Origin: Bacillota bacterium
Lineage (GTDB): Bacteria > Bacillota > Sulfobacillia > JAJYWN01 > JAJZPE01
Direction: 5' to 3'
NCBI GenBank assembly: GCA_036504675.1
Contig: DASXUT010000196.1
Location: 1-60,742 of the forward strand
Length of the DNA: 60,742 nucleotides
The translations under genes were made by a program, and so were the position numbers. The notes under the pieces are model-generated. The model worked only from the letters and a program-made list of their open reading frames with translations, was not told where the DNA came from and made no database searches. Positions 19,676-30,506 of this stretch are shown here, piece by piece (within the stretch, counting starts at the first letter, position 1; every line of letters starts with the position of its first letter).

Positions 19676-20692
19676 ATGAACAACGTTCAACGTCAATCTT
19701 TCGTCCGCCGGCGAGTGGTCCGGTGCCTGACGGCCGCCGCGACCGTTGTCGGCCTGCTCCTCTTGGCCGGCCTGTCGGCCACTCCGGCCCTGGCTCTTCC
19801 CGCCGGGGTCCTCGGGGTCGAGACCGAGCACCTCGTGATGCGCGTCGATGACCAGGGGATGATCATTACCTACGCCGCCCGGGTGACCAACGGCACGGCC
19901 ACCAAGGCCGACCGCCTGACCTTCTCGCTCCCGGATGGCTACACCGGCCTGACCTTCGTGCAGGGCCTCACCGAGACTCAGGTCGACAAGGGCAAGGACG
20001 GCTTCGTCGCCCGCGACGGCCTGGCCGCCGGGGCCGGCCTGGACGTCGCCTTCTCATACCACCTGCCGATCTCCGGCCATCAAGGGACGGTCGCCCGGAA
20101 GGTCAACTACCAAACGGGCAACCTATCCATCGTCGTCCAGGTCGACCAGATGGCCATCAACGGCGAGGGCCTGACCGCCGGGGACACCGTCAGTCTGAAC
20201 GGGGCCACTTTCAAGGAGTACCATCGCGGGAACATCCCCGCCGGGACGACCGTCCAGGTCGGCTGGACCCTCGGGCCGGGCGGTTCGGCCACCACGGGCA
20301 CGGGTGCGACCGGGGCGACGGGCACGGATGGCTCCAGCGCCACGGCCTCGCCGGCTCCGGGGAACCTTCTCGGCCGCCTGACCGGTGGACCCCTGCCGGT
20401 CGCCCTCTTTCTCCTCGGCCTCGTCGTCGTCGGTTATGGCGCCTATGCCTACACCCGCGGCCGGTCGGGGCGGAGCGCGGCCGTCGCCCGGACGGCCGGT
20501 GGAGCCGCCCAGCCGGCGGAGGCCGCCGGGTTGGCCGGCCGCAAGGCCGAGCTCGTCCACCACATCGCCTCCCTCGACCGCCGCCACCAGTCGGGCGAAC
20601 TGGCCGATGAGGCTTACCAGACCGAACGCTCCCGGGCCAAGGATGAACTGGTCCAGGTGATGTTGACCCTGCGCGGGTCGAGCCAGGAATGA
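19676..20692 (+). CDS. Secreted/membrane protein with C-terminal anchor, ccm-associated
   Basis: A 338-residue protein with a signal peptide (about 1-40, ending in TPALA), an extracytoplasmic beta-rich region of about 200 residues, a Thr/Gly/Ala-rich linker, one membrane span (about 240-260) and a cytosolic coiled tail (AELVHHIASLDRRHQSGELADEAYQTE, split here by motif only). The tail repeats the helical pattern seen in the preceding zinc-ribbon gene. It lies inside the ccm operon and overlaps ccmA (ATGA). The family was not identified; a carboxypeptidase-regulatory-like or heme-delivery accessory role is only a guess. Confidence 0.6.
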   Translation: MNNVQRQSFVRRRVVRCLTAAATVVGLLLLAGLSATPALALPAGVLGVETEHLVMRVDDQGMIITYAARVTNGTATKADRLTFSLPDGYTGLTFVQGLTETQVDKGKDGFVARDGLAAGAGLDVAFSYHLPISGHQGTVARKVNYQTGNLSIVVQVDQMAINGEGLTAGDTVSLNGATFKEYHRGNIPAGTTVQVGWTLGPGGSATTGTGATGATGTDGSSATASPAPGNLLGRLTGGPLPVALFLLGLVVVGYGAYAYTRGRSGRSAAVARTAGGAAQPAEAAGLAGRKAELVHHIASLDRRHQSGELADEAYQTERSRAKDELVQVMLTLRGSSQE

Positions 20693-21435
20693 ACCAGCCA
20701 GGACGGCCATCGGCGGCCGCGGCCATCGTCGCCGCGGGGGTCGATAAGCGCATCGGGCCGAAGCTCATCCTGAAGGACATCGACCTGACCGTCGAACGCG
20801 GCCGCTTCCTGACCATCCTCGGGCCGAACGGGGCCGGCAAGACGACCTTGCTCCGCATCCTGACCGGGCTGCTGCGGCCGACGTCGGGTCGGGTGATGGT
20901 CGACGGCCAGGACCTCGCCGAGGCCCCGGCCGAACTGCGCCGCCGTTTCGGCGTCATTTCCCACCACAGCTACCTCTACGACACCCTGACCGCCCGGGAG
21001 AACCTCTTCTTCTACGGGCGGCTTTACGATGTCCCCGGACTCGACCGCCGCATCGACGAGGTCCTCGCCGAGGTCGGCTTGGAGCTCTTCTTCAACGAGC
21101 CGGTCCGGACGTTCTCGCGGGGGATGATCCAGCGATTGGCCATCGCCCGGGCGATCATCCACCGGCCGACCTTCCTCTTCCTGGACGAGCCGTACACCGG
21201 CCTCGACCCGCAGGCCTCGGAGACCCTGTCGTCGGTCCTCGCCGGCCTCCGCCACGACGAACGAACCATCGTCATGATCACCCACCAGTTCGACCAGGGG
21301 TTGGCCATGGCCGACCGGGTGGTGGTCCTGGTCGACGGGCGAATCGCCCTCGACGAGGCGGCCTCCGACCTCAGCCTCGACGAACTCAACCGACGCTACC
21401 GCCTGGCCGCCGGGGCCGGGGGTGACCGCTCATGA
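20689..21435 (+). CDS. ccmA: Heme exporter ATP-binding protein CcmA
   Basis: An ABC ATPase of 248 residues: Walker A GPNGAGKTT, Q loop, signature FSRGMIQRLAIA, Walker B FLFLDEP and switch His ITHQF. With CcmB and CcmC it drives release of holo-CcmE. The signature SRGM instead of LSGGQ is common in CcmA. It overlaps the gene before it and ccmB by four bases each. Confidence 0.9.
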   Translation: MNQPGRPSAAAAIVAAGVDKRIGPKLILKDIDLTVERGRFLTILGPNGAGKTTLLRILTGLLRPTSGRVMVDGQDLAEAPAELRRRFGVISHHSYLYDTLTARENLFFYGRLYDVPGLDRRIDEVLAEVGLELFFNEPVRTFSRGMIQRLAIARAIIHRPTFLFLDEPYTGLDPQASETLSSVLAGLRHDERTIVMITHQFDQGLAMADRVVVLVDGRIALDEAASDLSLDELNRRYRLAAGAGGDRS

Positions 21436-22109
21436 GCTTCCTCGGCAAGGTCTGGCTCATCGCCTGGAAGGACCTGAAGGCCGAGTTTCGGACGAAGGAA
21501 ATGATCAGCGCGATGCTGATCTTCGCCCTGCTGGTCATCGCCATCTTCGCCTTCGCCTTCGACCCGACCCGCGAAGAGGTCCGGATCATCTTCGCCGGCC
21601 TGATCTGGGTGGCGTTCTTCTTCGCCGGCATCCTCGGCTTGAACCGGTCCTTCGCCATTGAGAAGAACAACGACGCCCTTCACGGCCTGCTGCTGGCGCC
21701 GCTCGACCGCAGCGCCATCTACTTCGGCAAGCTCGTCGCCGGCCTGATCTTCATGTTCGTGGTTGAGGTCGTCTCGCTGCCCCTCTTCATCGTCATGTTC
21801 AATTACGCGCCGACCGGGTCGTGGCTCTTGGCCGCGGCGGTCATCGTCCTGGCGACCTTCGGCTTCCTGGCCATCGGGACTTTCCTCGCCGCCCTGACCG
21901 CCAATACCAAGGCCAGCGAGATCCTCTTGCCGGTGATCCTCTTCCCGGTGGTCATTCCGGTGGTCATCGCCGCCGTGGAGGCCACCCGGGGGATCTTCTC
22001 CGGCGCCCCGACGGCCGACTTCATCACCTGGTTCAAGGTCCTCGGCGTCTATGACCTGGTCTTCGTCGCCGTTCCGTTCCTGCTCTTCGAGTACCTGTTA
22101 GAGGTTTAG
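21432..22109 (+). CDS. ccmB: Heme exporter membrane subunit CcmB
   Basis: A six-span permease of 225 residues with the family features DLKAEFRTKEMISAML near the N-terminus and a long stretch LLPVILFPVVIPVVIAA. It is coupled to ccmA by an ATGA overlap and followed by ccmC, the standard order of the CcmABCD complex. Confidence 0.9.
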   Translation: MSFLGKVWLIAWKDLKAEFRTKEMISAMLIFALLVIAIFAFAFDPTREEVRIIFAGLIWVAFFFAGILGLNRSFAIEKNNDALHGLLLAPLDRSAIYFGKLVAGLIFMFVVEVVSLPLFIVMFNYAPTGSWLLAAAVIVLATFGFLAIGTFLAALTANTKASEILLPVILFPVVIPVVIAAVEATRGIFSGAPTADFITWFKVLGVYDLVFVAVPFLLFEYLLEV

Positions 22110-22130
22110 CGCAAGGGGGAGTCCACCACG

Positions 22131-22847
22131 ATGCCTCAGGAGAAACCGGCCGCTAGGCCGGCTCCGCGGTTGGCCACCGGCCGCGGGGGGCTCGGCTCAC
22201 TGGCCATTATCACCTTCATCCTCATCGCCGTGGCCCAGTACATGATCTTCATGTACGTGCCGAACGACGCCACCCTCGGACTGATCCAGCGCATCTTCTA
22301 CTTCCACGTCGCCTCGGCCTGGAACGCCCTGCTGGCCTTCACCGTGGTCTTCGGGGCCAGCCTGGCCTACCTGGCCAAGGGCGAGCGGCGCTGGGACGCC
22401 CTGGCTCTCTCGGCGGCCGAGATCGGCGTGCTCTTCACGACCCTGGTCCTGATCACTGGGCCCATCTGGGGCAAGGTTTCCTGGAACCAGTGGTGGACCT
22501 GGGACCCGCGGCTGACCACGACCCTCATCCTCTGGTTCATCTACCTGGCCTACCTGCTGGTCCGGATGGCGGCCGACGAGCCCGAGAAGAGGGCCCGCTT
22601 CGCCGCCGTCTTCGGGATCATCGGGTTCGTCGACGTCCCCATCGTCTTCTTCTCCATCCGTTGGTGGCGGACCATCCACCCGATCGTCATCAGTTGGCAG
22701 GGGGCGGCCATGGAGCCTTCGATGCTGCGGACGATGATCGTCAGCTTCGTCGCCTTCAGCTTCCTCTTCCTCTACCTCCTGGTCAACCGCCTGCGGGTCG
22801 AGGTCATGCAGGACGAGGTGGCTCAGCTCAAGGAGCGCTTACAGTAG
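22131..22847 (+). CDS. ccmC: Heme-handling membrane protein CcmC
   Basis: A six-span protein of 238 residues with the tryptophan-rich periplasmic motif WNQWWTWDPRLTTT and conserved flanking histidines (FYFHVASAW before it, RTIHPIVI after it). CcmC loads heme onto CcmE. It shares its fold with the CcsA/CcmF heme-handling family, but its length and place after ccmB settle the call. Confidence 0.92.
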   Translation: MPQEKPAARPAPRLATGRGGLGSLAIITFILIAVAQYMIFMYVPNDATLGLIQRIFYFHVASAWNALLAFTVVFGASLAYLAKGERRWDALALSAAEIGVLFTTLVLITGPIWGKVSWNQWWTWDPRLTTTLILWFIYLAYLLVRMAADEPEKRARFAAVFGIIGFVDVPIVFFSIRWWRTIHPIVISWQGAAMEPSMLRTMIVSFVAFSFLFLYLLVNRLRVEVMQDEVAQLKERLQ

Positions 22848-22911
22848 CCGGTCGGCCGTCCGCCGGTTCGGAACGAAGCCAAGCCCGCGAGGGCTCAAAG
22901 GAGCGATCGAG

Positions 22912-23079
22912 ATGCCTGAAGCCTCCAAAGCCCTGCCTTATCTGTTCGCCGCCTATACCATCATCTGGGTGGCCGTCTTCGCCTACACGGTCAGCCTCGG
23001 CGGCCGCCAACGCAAGCTGGCCCAGGACCTGGACCTGATCAAGCGGGCCGTCGAGAAACGGATGGGGAAGGCCGGTTGA
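22912..23079 (+). CDS. ccmD: Small membrane protein CcmD
   Basis: A 55-residue protein: one membrane helix (YLFAAYTIIWVAVFAYTVSL) followed by a basic helix (RRQ-type, then DLIKRAVEKRM). Size, topology and position after ccmC are those of CcmD, which helps release holo-CcmE. AAAGGAG precedes the ATG. Its stop codon lies inside the -35 element of the next promoter. Confidence 0.82.
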   Translation: MPEASKALPYLFAAYTIIWVAVFAYTVSLGGRQRKLAQDLDLIKRAVEKRMGKAG

Positions 23080-23104
23080 CAGTTGCCATGGATTATGCTA
23101 GAGT
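23076..23104 (+). promoter_or_regulatory. trp operon promoter
   Basis: TTGACA at 23076 and TAGAGT at 23099 are 17 bases apart, and TGC before the -10 makes it an extended -10. The TGA stop of ccmD is part of the -35. Confidence 0.75.
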
Positions 23105-23110
23105 AAGCTC

Positions 23111-23424
23111 CAACTACTATTAGTCCAGGCGATGAGCGGGGAAAGTACCCAGCAGGAAGCGCTCACAGCGAGCCGGCGGGGGCTCTTCGGAGCCGCGTGG
23201 TGGAAGGTCCGGCGCGGGGATGGCTGGGGAATGGTCCCGTGAGCTACACGCTGAACGCCTCGTGATCCGGGGCCAGTAGGCGGCCGGTGTCTTCCGCCGT
23301 TATCGGAAAGAGGGTATGTCTGTACCCGCGCTCAAGAGCGGCGGCTTCGGCCGTCGAATTGGGGTGGCACCGCGCTGGCTGATTAAGCCTACGTCCTCAC
23401 TAGGGACGTGGGCTGTTCGTTTTT
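23111..23424 (+). ncRNA. tRNA-Trp T-box leader of the trp operon
   Basis: The T-box core AATTGGGGTGGCACCGCG lies at 23357-23374. Stem I shows CGGG (23137) pairing with CCCG (23236) and CCCAGC (23148) pairing with GCTGGG (23223). These enclose a specifier loop whose left side is GAAAGTA and right side is GAATGGT. The codon in the specifier position is TGG (23232-23234), so the RNA should read uncharged tRNA-Trp. A terminator stem (23387-23396 with 23404-23413, one G-U pair) and a T-run to 23424 complete the switch. Uncharged tRNA would favour the antiterminator and let trpE onward be transcribed. Confidence 0.93.
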
Positions 23425-23498
23425 CGGGCCTTCGTCCTGGCATAGGGGCGAAGGCCCGATCATTTTCCGGTCCGAGTCCATGGAAGGAGTGATCCGGA

Positions 23499-25022
23499 AT
23501 GTGCCAGCCGGGCCTGGAGAGCTATCTGGCCTTGACCAAGGAATACTCCCTGATCCCGGTCTACCGGGAGGTCCTGGCCGACCTGGAGACCCCGATTTCG
23601 GTCTACCTCAAGCTGTGTCAGGGGGAAAAAGGCGCCTTCCTGCTCGAGTCGGTCGAAGGCGGCGAGAAGGTGGCCGCTTACTCATTCCTGGGCTGCCGTC
23701 CCCTGCTCACGCTGGCCAACCGCGGCGGGATCAGCTGGATCGCCGAGGGCGAGGCCGCCAGGCAATGCCGGCTCGACCGACCGGGCGTTGACCGGAGAAA
23801 AGGGCCAGGGGTCCTTACCGGTGACCCCCTGAGCCACCTCAGACAACTGGTCGGCCGGTTCAAGGCCTTCCGACCGGCCGAGCTCCCCCGTTTTTCCGGC
23901 GGCCCCGTGGGCTATCTGGGCTACGATGCGGTCCGCTACTATGAAGAGTTGCCTGGAGTCCCCGCCGATGACCTCGGCCTGCCGGAATCGTTCTTCATGG
24001 TCACCGAGCTGGTCGTCGCCTTCAATCATCGGAAGCACAAGCTGGTCCTGATCGTCAACTCGATCCCCGGCGACCACCCGGCGACCGCCTACGAACAGGC
24101 GTCGGCCCTGCTCGAATGGGCCGTTGATCGGCTGAGGCGGCCCGTGCCGACCGGCACCGGGGTGTCACTGGGGCGGAGAAGGCCGCTTTCGGTGGAGGCC
24201 AACCTGACCCGGCCGGAATTCGAAGCGTCGGTGCGGCGGGCGAAGGAGCACATTCTGGCCGGCGACATCTTTCAGGTCGTCCTCTCCCAGCGCCTGACGG
24301 CCCGGGTGGACGCCCAGCCGTTGGACATCTACCGGCTGCTGCGGACGGTCAATCCCTCGCCTTACATGTTCTACATCACCATCGGCGACCTGAAGATCAT
24401 TGGGGCATCCCCCGAGATGCTGGTTCGGGTGGAGAACGGAACGGTCAACCTCCGGCCGATTGCCGGGACCCGGCCACGCGGCGCGACCGAGGCCGAGGAC
24501 CTGTCCCTCGAGGCCGACCTGCTGGCCGACGAGAAGGAGCGGGCCGAGCACGTCATGCTGGTTGACCTGGGGCGGAACGATCTGGGGCGGGTGTGCGAGT
24601 TCGGAACGGTCACCGTCAAGGAGATGATGAGGGTCGAGCGGTATAGCCACGTGATGCACATCGTCAGCGACCTCGAGGGGCGCTTGCGGCCCGATGCCGA
24701 CGCCTTTGCCGCGTTGACGGCCTGCTTCCCGGCGGGGACCCTGTCCGGGGCGCCAAAGGTCCGGGCCATGCAGATCATCGACACCCTCGAGCCCACCAAG
24801 CGCGGTGTCTATGGGGGAGCCATCGGCTACTTCTCCTGGGATGGGGCGATGGACACCTGCATCGCCATTCGAACCATCGTCATGCAAGGTGATCAGGTCC
24901 ATATCCAAGCGGGGGCCGGCATCGTCGCCGACAGCGACCCGACCCTGGAGTACCAGGAGTCGCTGAACAAGGCCCGGGCCCTGCTCCAGTCGTTGGAGAT
25001 GGTCGGGGAGGGGTTGGCATGA
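23499..25022 (+). CDS. trpE: Anthranilate synthase component I
   Basis: A 507-residue chorismate-using enzyme. The N-terminal part has FLLESVEGG, the LLES segment that forms the tryptophan feedback site. The C-terminal catalytic part has [27 protein letters not shown] and [12 protein letters not shown]. With TrpG it converts chorismate and glutamine to anthranilate. AAGGAG precedes the ATG by eight bases. Expression is set by the Trp T-box 75 bases upstream. Confidence 0.96.
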   Translation: MCQPGLESYLALTKEYSLIPVYREVLADLETPISVYLKLCQGEKGAFLLESVEGGEKVAAYSFLGCRPLLTLANRGGISWIAEGEAARQCRLDRPGVDRRKGPGVLTGDPLSHLRQLVGRFKAFRPAELPRFSGGPVGYLGYDAVRYYEELPGVPADDLGLPESFFMVTELVVAFNHRKHKLVLIVNSIPGDHPATAYEQASALLEWAVDRLRRPVPTGTGVSLGRRRPLSVEANLTRPEFEASVRRAKEHILAGDIFQVVLSQRLTARVDAQPLDIYRLLRTVNPSPYMFYITIGDLKIIGASPEMLVRVENGTVNLRPIAGTRPRGATEAEDLSLEADLLADEKERAEHVMLVDLGRNDLGRVCEFGTVTVKEMMRVERYSHVMHIVSDLEGRLRPDADAFAALTACFPAGTLSGAPKVRAMQIIDTLEPTKRGVYGGAIGYFSWDGAMDTCIAIRTIVMQGDQVHIQAGAGIVADSDPTLEYQESLNKARALLQSLEMVGEGLA

Positions 25023-25603
25023 TCCTGGTCATCGACAACTACGACTCCTTCACCTTCAACCTGGTCCAATACCTCGGCGAACTGGGGGCCGAGCTGAAGG
25101 TGGTCCGCAACGACCGGACGACGGTGGAGGCCATCCGGGCGATGGCCCCGGAGCGGATCGTCATCAGCCCGGGACCGGGCACCCCGGCGGAGGCCGGGGT
25201 CTCCCTGGCGGCCATCCGAGAGATGGGGCCGAGCACGCCGATCCTTGGGGTCTGCCTTGGGCACCAGGCTATCGGCCAGGCGTATGGGGGCACGGTCTGC
25301 CGGGCGCCTTACCTGATGCACGGCAAGGTCAGCCGCATCAGGCACAACGGAAACGGCCTCTTCGCCGGGTTGCCCAACCCGCTGACGGCCACCCGCTATC
25401 ACTCCCTGATCGTCCGCCGGGAGGGCCTACCGGCCGAACTCGAGCCCACCGCCGAGACCGAGGATGGATTGCTGATGGGAGTGAGACATCGCCGCTACCC
25501 GGTGTTCGGAGTCCAGTTCCACCCCGAGTCCATTCTGACCGAGGGCGGCAAGCAGTTGCTTCGGAATTTCCTGGCCACGCCGAGCCCCGGCGGGCCGAGC
25601 TAG
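25019..25603 (+). CDS. trpG: Anthranilate synthase component II (glutamine amidotransferase)
   Basis: A 194-residue class I glutaminase with the oxyanion strand SPGPGTP, the nucleophile Cys in [10 protein letters not shown], and the His and Glu of FHPES. It supplies ammonia to TrpE. The start overlaps the trpE stop (ATGA), consistent with equal synthesis. It could also serve aminodeoxychorismate synthase, as in B. subtilis, but operon position favours Trp synthesis. Confidence 0.95.
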   Translation: MILVIDNYDSFTFNLVQYLGELGAELKVVRNDRTTVEAIRAMAPERIVISPGPGTPAEAGVSLAAIREMGPSTPILGVCLGHQAIGQAYGGTVCRAPYLMHGKVSRIRHNGNGLFAGLPNPLTATRYHSLIVRREGLPAELEPTAETEDGLLMGVRHRRYPVFGVQFHPESILTEGGKQLLRNFLATPSPGGPS

Positions 25604-25615
25604 GAGGATGGGCCG

Positions 25616-26652
<1,037 letters not shown>

Positions 26653-26656
<4 letters not shown>

Positions 26657-27468
26657 TCCTGGATGAGATTCTGGCGACGAAGACGGTCGAGGTGGCGGCT
26701 TCCCGCACCATCCGGCCCATCGCGGAATGGCGCGCGGCGGCGCTCGACGGGCCGGCGCCCCGGGGGTTCCTCAAAGCCCTCGCGGCCTCCGAGGGGGTCC
26801 AGGTCATCGGGGAGATCAAGCGGGCCAGCCCATCCAGAGGGTTGATCCGCCCCGACTTCGAACCGGCGGCCATCGCCCGGGCCTACGAAGCCGCCGGGGC
26901 GGCCTGCATCTCGGTGCTCACCGACCGCCGTTATTTCCGGGGCGAGCTGGGCTACCTTTCGGCCGTCCGGGCCGCCACCGGCCTGCCGCTCCTCCGCAAG
27001 GACTTCATCATCGACGAGGTCCAGGTCTATGAAGCTCGGGCGGCGGGCGCCGACGGCCTCCTCCTGATCGTCGCCGCCTTCTCGGGCCCCTCTGCCGGGG
27101 AGCGGAGCCCCGACGACCTGGCCCGCCTGGTCGACCTGGCCCGGTCGGTCGGCCTTGACGTGCTGGTGGAGGCCCATACCGCCGAGGAACTCGAGTTGGC
27201 CCTGGGCACCGGGGCGGCCCTGGTCGGGATCAACAACCGTGACCTGGCCACCTTCGTGACCGACCTGGAGGTGACCCTCCGGCTGGCCCCGGGGGTGCCG
27301 TCGACGAAGACGGTGGTCAGCGAGTCGGGGATTCGGACCCCTGACGACGTCAGGCGGGTAGCCGCCGCCGGGGTCAAGGCGGTCCTCGTGGGCGAAGCGC
27401 TGATGGCCGGGGCGGACCCTGGGGCCACCCTCCGTTGGCTGCGCGGAGGACGAACCGATGTGGGTTAA
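26653..27468 (+). CDS. trpC: Indole-3-glycerol-phosphate synthase
   Basis: A 271-residue TIM barrel with EIKRASPSRG (catalytic Glu and Lys), LRKDFIID (catalytic Lys), VEAHT, NNRDL and SESGI. It converts CdRP to indole-3-glycerol phosphate. The TTG start overlaps the trpD stop, so translation is coupled. The 3' end overlaps trpF by 11 bases. Confidence 0.95.
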
Positions 27469-28126
27469 GGTCTGCGGCCTGCGCACCGAAGAAGCCGTCC
27501 TGGCCGCGGTCGGGGCCGGCGCCGACGCGGTGGGCTTCGTCTTCGCGGCCGGCCGGCGGCAGGTCTCACCGGATAATGCCCAAAGGATGATCGCGGGCCT
27601 GCCCGAGGCGGTCGGCAAGGTGGGGGTCTTCGTGGACGCTTCGGCGGCCGAGGTCTGGGCGATGGCGGCCAGGGTCGGGCTGACCCACGTCCAATTGCAC
27701 GGGGCCGAACCACCCGAGATCTTGGAGCAACTGAGCCTTCCAGTGATCAAGGCCTTCCGGGTCAAGGACCGGGCCGACCTGCGAAGGTTGCCTCTCTACC
27801 GGGCGGCCGCCGGGCTGCTCCTCGATCCGTTCGTCCCGGGGGAACCGGGGGGCACCGGGCGTCGCCTCGACCTGTCGCTCTTTCGCCGGGCCGAGGCGAG
27901 CCTGAGGGCCGCCGGCGTCGACCTGTCCGAGCCGGATGAGCCGCTGACCCCCGGACATCCCAAGCTAATCCTGGCCGGGGGGTTGGACCCCGAAAACGTC
28001 GGGGCGGCCATCGCCGAAGGGCGGCCGGGCGGGGTCGATGTCTCCAGCGGCGTGGAGACCGGCGGAAGCAAGGACATCGTCAAGATCAGGAAGTTCATCG
28101 AGATGGTCAAGGGGGGACGGAGATGA
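27458..28126 (+). CDS. trpF: Phosphoribosylanthranilate isomerase
   Basis: A 222-residue TIM barrel beginning KVCGLR, where the Cys is the general base, with GFVFA, VQLHG, LLLDPF (general acid Asp) and [10 protein letters not shown]. It performs the Amadori rearrangement that yields CdRP. It overlaps both neighbours, trpC by 11 and trpB by 4 bases. Confidence 0.95.
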   Translation: MWVKVCGLRTEEAVLAAVGAGADAVGFVFAAGRRQVSPDNAQRMIAGLPEAVGKVGVFVDASAAEVWAMAARVGLTHVQLHGAEPPEILEQLSLPVIKAFRVKDRADLRRLPLYRAAAGLLLDPFVPGEPGGTGRRLDLSLFRRAEASLRAAGVDLSEPDEPLTPGHPKLILAGGLDPENVGAAIAEGRPGGVDVSSGVETGGSKDIVKIRKFIEMVKGGRR

Positions 28127-29325
28127 GGAAGCTGTCGCAGCCGGACGAGGGGGGCCACTTCGGACCCTTCGGCGGGCGGTACGTGCCGGAGACGGTGATG
28201 GCCGCCTGCCTCGATTTGGAGCGGGCCTACCGGACCTACCGGGACGACCCCGAGTTCCTGGACGAACTGAGGTACTATCGCCGGCACTACATCGGCCGGC
28301 CCGTCCCGCTGTATTTCGCCGCCCGGCTGACCGCCCAGGTCGGGGGGGCCAAGATCTATCTCAAGCGGGAGGACCTCAACCACACGGGGGCCCACAAGAT
28401 CAACAACGCCATGGGTCAGGCGTTGCTCGCCAGGAGGATGGGCAAGCGGCGGATCATCGCCGAGACCGGGGCCGGCCAGCACGGCGTGGCGACCGCCACC
28501 GTCTGCGCCCTCTTCGGCCTGCAATGCGAGGTCCACATGGGCCAGGTGGACGTGGCCAGGCAGGAACTGAACGTCTTTCGGATGAGGCTCCTCGGGGCCC
28601 GGGTCATCCCCACGGCCTCGGGCTCCCGGACCCTGAAGGACGCCACCAACGAAGCGATCAGGGACTGGGTGACGAACGTCGAGACCACCCACTACATCAT
28701 CGGTTCGGTCGTCGGTCCGCACCCCTACCCGATGATGGTCCGCGATTTCCAGTCGGTCATCGGCGAGGAGACCATCGAGCAGATGAGGGAAGCCGAAGGC
28801 CGCCTGCCGGACGCCGTCGTGGCCTGCGTCGGCGGAGGTTCCAACGCGATGGGCATGTTCCATCCCCTGTCGGCCCACCCGGGCGTCCGGCTGATCGGGG
28901 TCGAGGCCGGAGGTCAGGGGCTGGAAACCGGCAAGCACGGGGCGACCATGACGGGGGGCGGGGAGGTCGGCGTCTTCCACGGCGCCCGGTCGTACCTCCT
29001 GCAGGACCACTTCGGCCAGGTGACCGAGGCTCATTCGATCTCGGCCGGCCTTGACTATCCGGGGGTCGGACCGGAGCATGCCTATTTCCGGGATCAGGGG
29101 ATCGCTGAGTACACGGCGGTGACTGATCGGGAGGCTCTCGAGGGGATGCGCCTCTTGGCCAGGACGGAGGGGATCATCCCGGCCCTGGAGGCCGGCCACG
29201 CCGTGTTCGAAGGGGTCAAAGTGGCGGCGACCATGGCCAGGGAGGCCATCCTGGTCATCAACATCTCCGGCCGCGGCGACAAGGACATGGCCGAGGTGGG
29301 CAAGCTCTTGGGGGTGGGGATGTGA
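28123..29325 (+). CDS. trpB: Tryptophan synthase beta chain
   Basis: A 400-residue PLP enzyme. The PLP lysine is in [10 protein letters not shown], the catalytic Glu in AETGAGQHG and the phosphate-binding loop in [10 protein letters not shown]. It condenses indole with serine and forms a channelled complex with TrpA. Length and lack of an N-terminal extension identify the common TrpB1 type. ATGA and GTGA overlaps join it to trpF and trpA. Confidence 0.97.
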   Translation: MRKLSQPDEGGHFGPFGGRYVPETVMAACLDLERAYRTYRDDPEFLDELRYYRRHYIGRPVPLYFAARLTAQVGGAKIYLKREDLNHTGAHKINNAMGQALLARRMGKRRIIAETGAGQHGVATATVCALFGLQCEVHMGQVDVARQELNVFRMRLLGARVIPTASGSRTLKDATNEAIRDWVTNVETTHYIIGSVVGPHPYPMMVRDFQSVIGEETIEQMREAEGRLPDAVVACVGGGSNAMGMFHPLSAHPGVRLIGVEAGGQGLETGKHGATMTGGGEVGVFHGARSYLLQDHFGQVTEAHSISAGLDYPGVGPEHAYFRDQGIAEYTAVTDREALEGMRLLARTEGIIPALEAGHAVFEGVKVAATMAREAILVINISGRGDKDMAEVGKLLGVGM

Positions 29326-30125
29326 GCCGGATCGCCGAGCGTTTTGCCGCCCTCAGGGCGAAGGGCGAGAAGGCCCTCGTCACCTACGTCGCCGCCGGCG
29401 ACCCGAGCCTGCCCGCCACGGAGGCTCTGGTCAAGGGGATGGAGCGGGCCGGCGCCGACCTAATCGAGCTGGGGCTGCCTTTCTCCGACCCGCTGGCCGA
29501 CGGTCCGACCATCCAATCCGGTCTGCAGCGGGCTCTGGCGGCCGGAGCCAACACCGATAACGTGCTGACGATGGTCGAACGGCTTCGGGCGGACGGCGTG
29601 CGGGTGCCGCTGCTGATCATGACCTACTGCAACCTGGTTCTGCGCCCGGGTGCGGCGGAGTTCTGCGCCCGGGCCCGGTCGGCGGGCGCCGATGGACTGA
29701 TCGTCCCCGACGTGCCGATGGAGGAGGCCGACACGCTCCTGCCGGCCGCCCAGGCCGCCGGGCTCGACCTGATCCAGTTCGTGGCGCCCACCTCGCCGCC
29801 CGACCGCATCGAGCGCCTAGCCAAGCCGGCGACCGGCTTCGTTTACTGCGTGTCGCTGACCGGCCTCACCGGCGCCCGAGCCTCCCTATCCCCGCGGTTC
29901 AGAAACGTGGTTCTCGAAGTCAAGAAGCACGTCGATACCCCCGTCTGCGTCGGCTTCGGGGTCTCGACCCCGGCCCACGTCAGGCAGGTCGTCGAGGTCG
30001 CTGACGGGGTCATCGTCGGTTCGGCCATCGTCCGGTTGTGCGGACAGGCCTCATCCGTCGACGGACTGACAACGGAGGTCTCCAGAGTCGTCGCCGATTT
30101 AAAGGCGGCGACCCGCCGCGCATAG
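29322..30125 (+). CDS. trpA: Tryptophan synthase alpha chain
   Basis: A 267-residue TIM barrel with the catalytic Glu in ELGLPFSDP, the catalytic Asp in LADGPTIQ and the loop 6 segment [10 protein letters not shown]. It splits indole-3-glycerol phosphate to indole for TrpB. It starts at GTG overlapping the trpB stop and closes the seven-gene operon. A new promoter begins 15 bases after its stop. Confidence 0.96.
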   Translation: MSRIAERFAALRAKGEKALVTYVAAGDPSLPATEALVKGMERAGADLIELGLPFSDPLADGPTIQSGLQRALAAGANTDNVLTMVERLRADGVRVPLLIMTYCNLVLRPGAAEFCARARSAGADGLIVPDVPMEEADTLLPAAQAAGLDLIQFVAPTSPPDRIERLAKPATGFVYCVSLTGLTGARASLSPRFRNVVLEVKKHVDTPVCVGFGVSTPAHVRQVVEVADGVIVGSAIVRLCGQASSVDGLTTEVSRVVADLKAATRRA

Positions 30126-30139
30126 AGCGCGAAGATATC

Positions 30140-30194
30140 TTGACAGCGTCGGTGAGCGGCGGTACAATCGTCTCAAGATACCCTATGGGGTATA
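30140..30194 (+). promoter_or_regulatory. Promoter with CsoR-type operator before the zinc-ribbon/thioredoxin-like operon
   Basis: TTGACA at 30140 and TACAAT at 30163 are 17 bases apart, a near-consensus promoter. GATACCC-TATG-GGGTATA at 30177-30194 has the same 7-4-7 plan as the operator before ccdA, with one unpaired position, and covers the expected transcription start. This places the following small operon in the copper (CsoR) regulon. Confidence 0.75.
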
Positions 30195-30211
30195 TGTGGG
30201 AGGGACGCGAT

Positions 30212-30433
30212 TTGGCGACTTACGACTTCATCTGCAAGGACTGTAATCACAGCTTCACGGTGAGCGTGCCGATCAGCGAGAAGGACAAGGTAACCTGCCC
30301 GGCGTGCGTCAACAAGAGCCTCCGGCAGGACTACTCCGGGCACATCCTGGTCAAGGCTGGAGCGAAGAGCGGCTCCGGCTCATCGGCGTCCGCCGACGCC
30401 GGCTCGTCCTGCGGGTCGAGCGGTTTTGGCTGA
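30212..30433 (+). CDS. FmdB-type small zinc-ribbon protein
   Basis: A 73-residue protein. The N-terminal half is a zinc ribbon with CKDC and CPAC knuckles (TYDFICKDCNHSF, VTCPAC), the form annotated as FmdB regulatory domain. The C-terminal tail is Gly/Ser-rich and ends with one Cys near GSSCGSS. TTG at 30212 is chosen because GGGAGGG lies upstream. Such ribbons often accompany metal- or sulfur-related genes. Here it is the first gene behind a CsoR-type operator. Its molecular function is unknown. Confidence 0.75.
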   Translation: MATYDFICKDCNHSFTVSVPISEKDKVTCPACVNKSLRQDYSGHILVKAGAKSGSGSSASADAGSSCGSSGFG

Positions 30434-30506
30434 GGGGTCTGATTACCGGGCCGGCGGCCCGGCGATCGCTCCCGTCCGCTTATAACCCTTTGGAGGTGAG
30501 ATTGGC

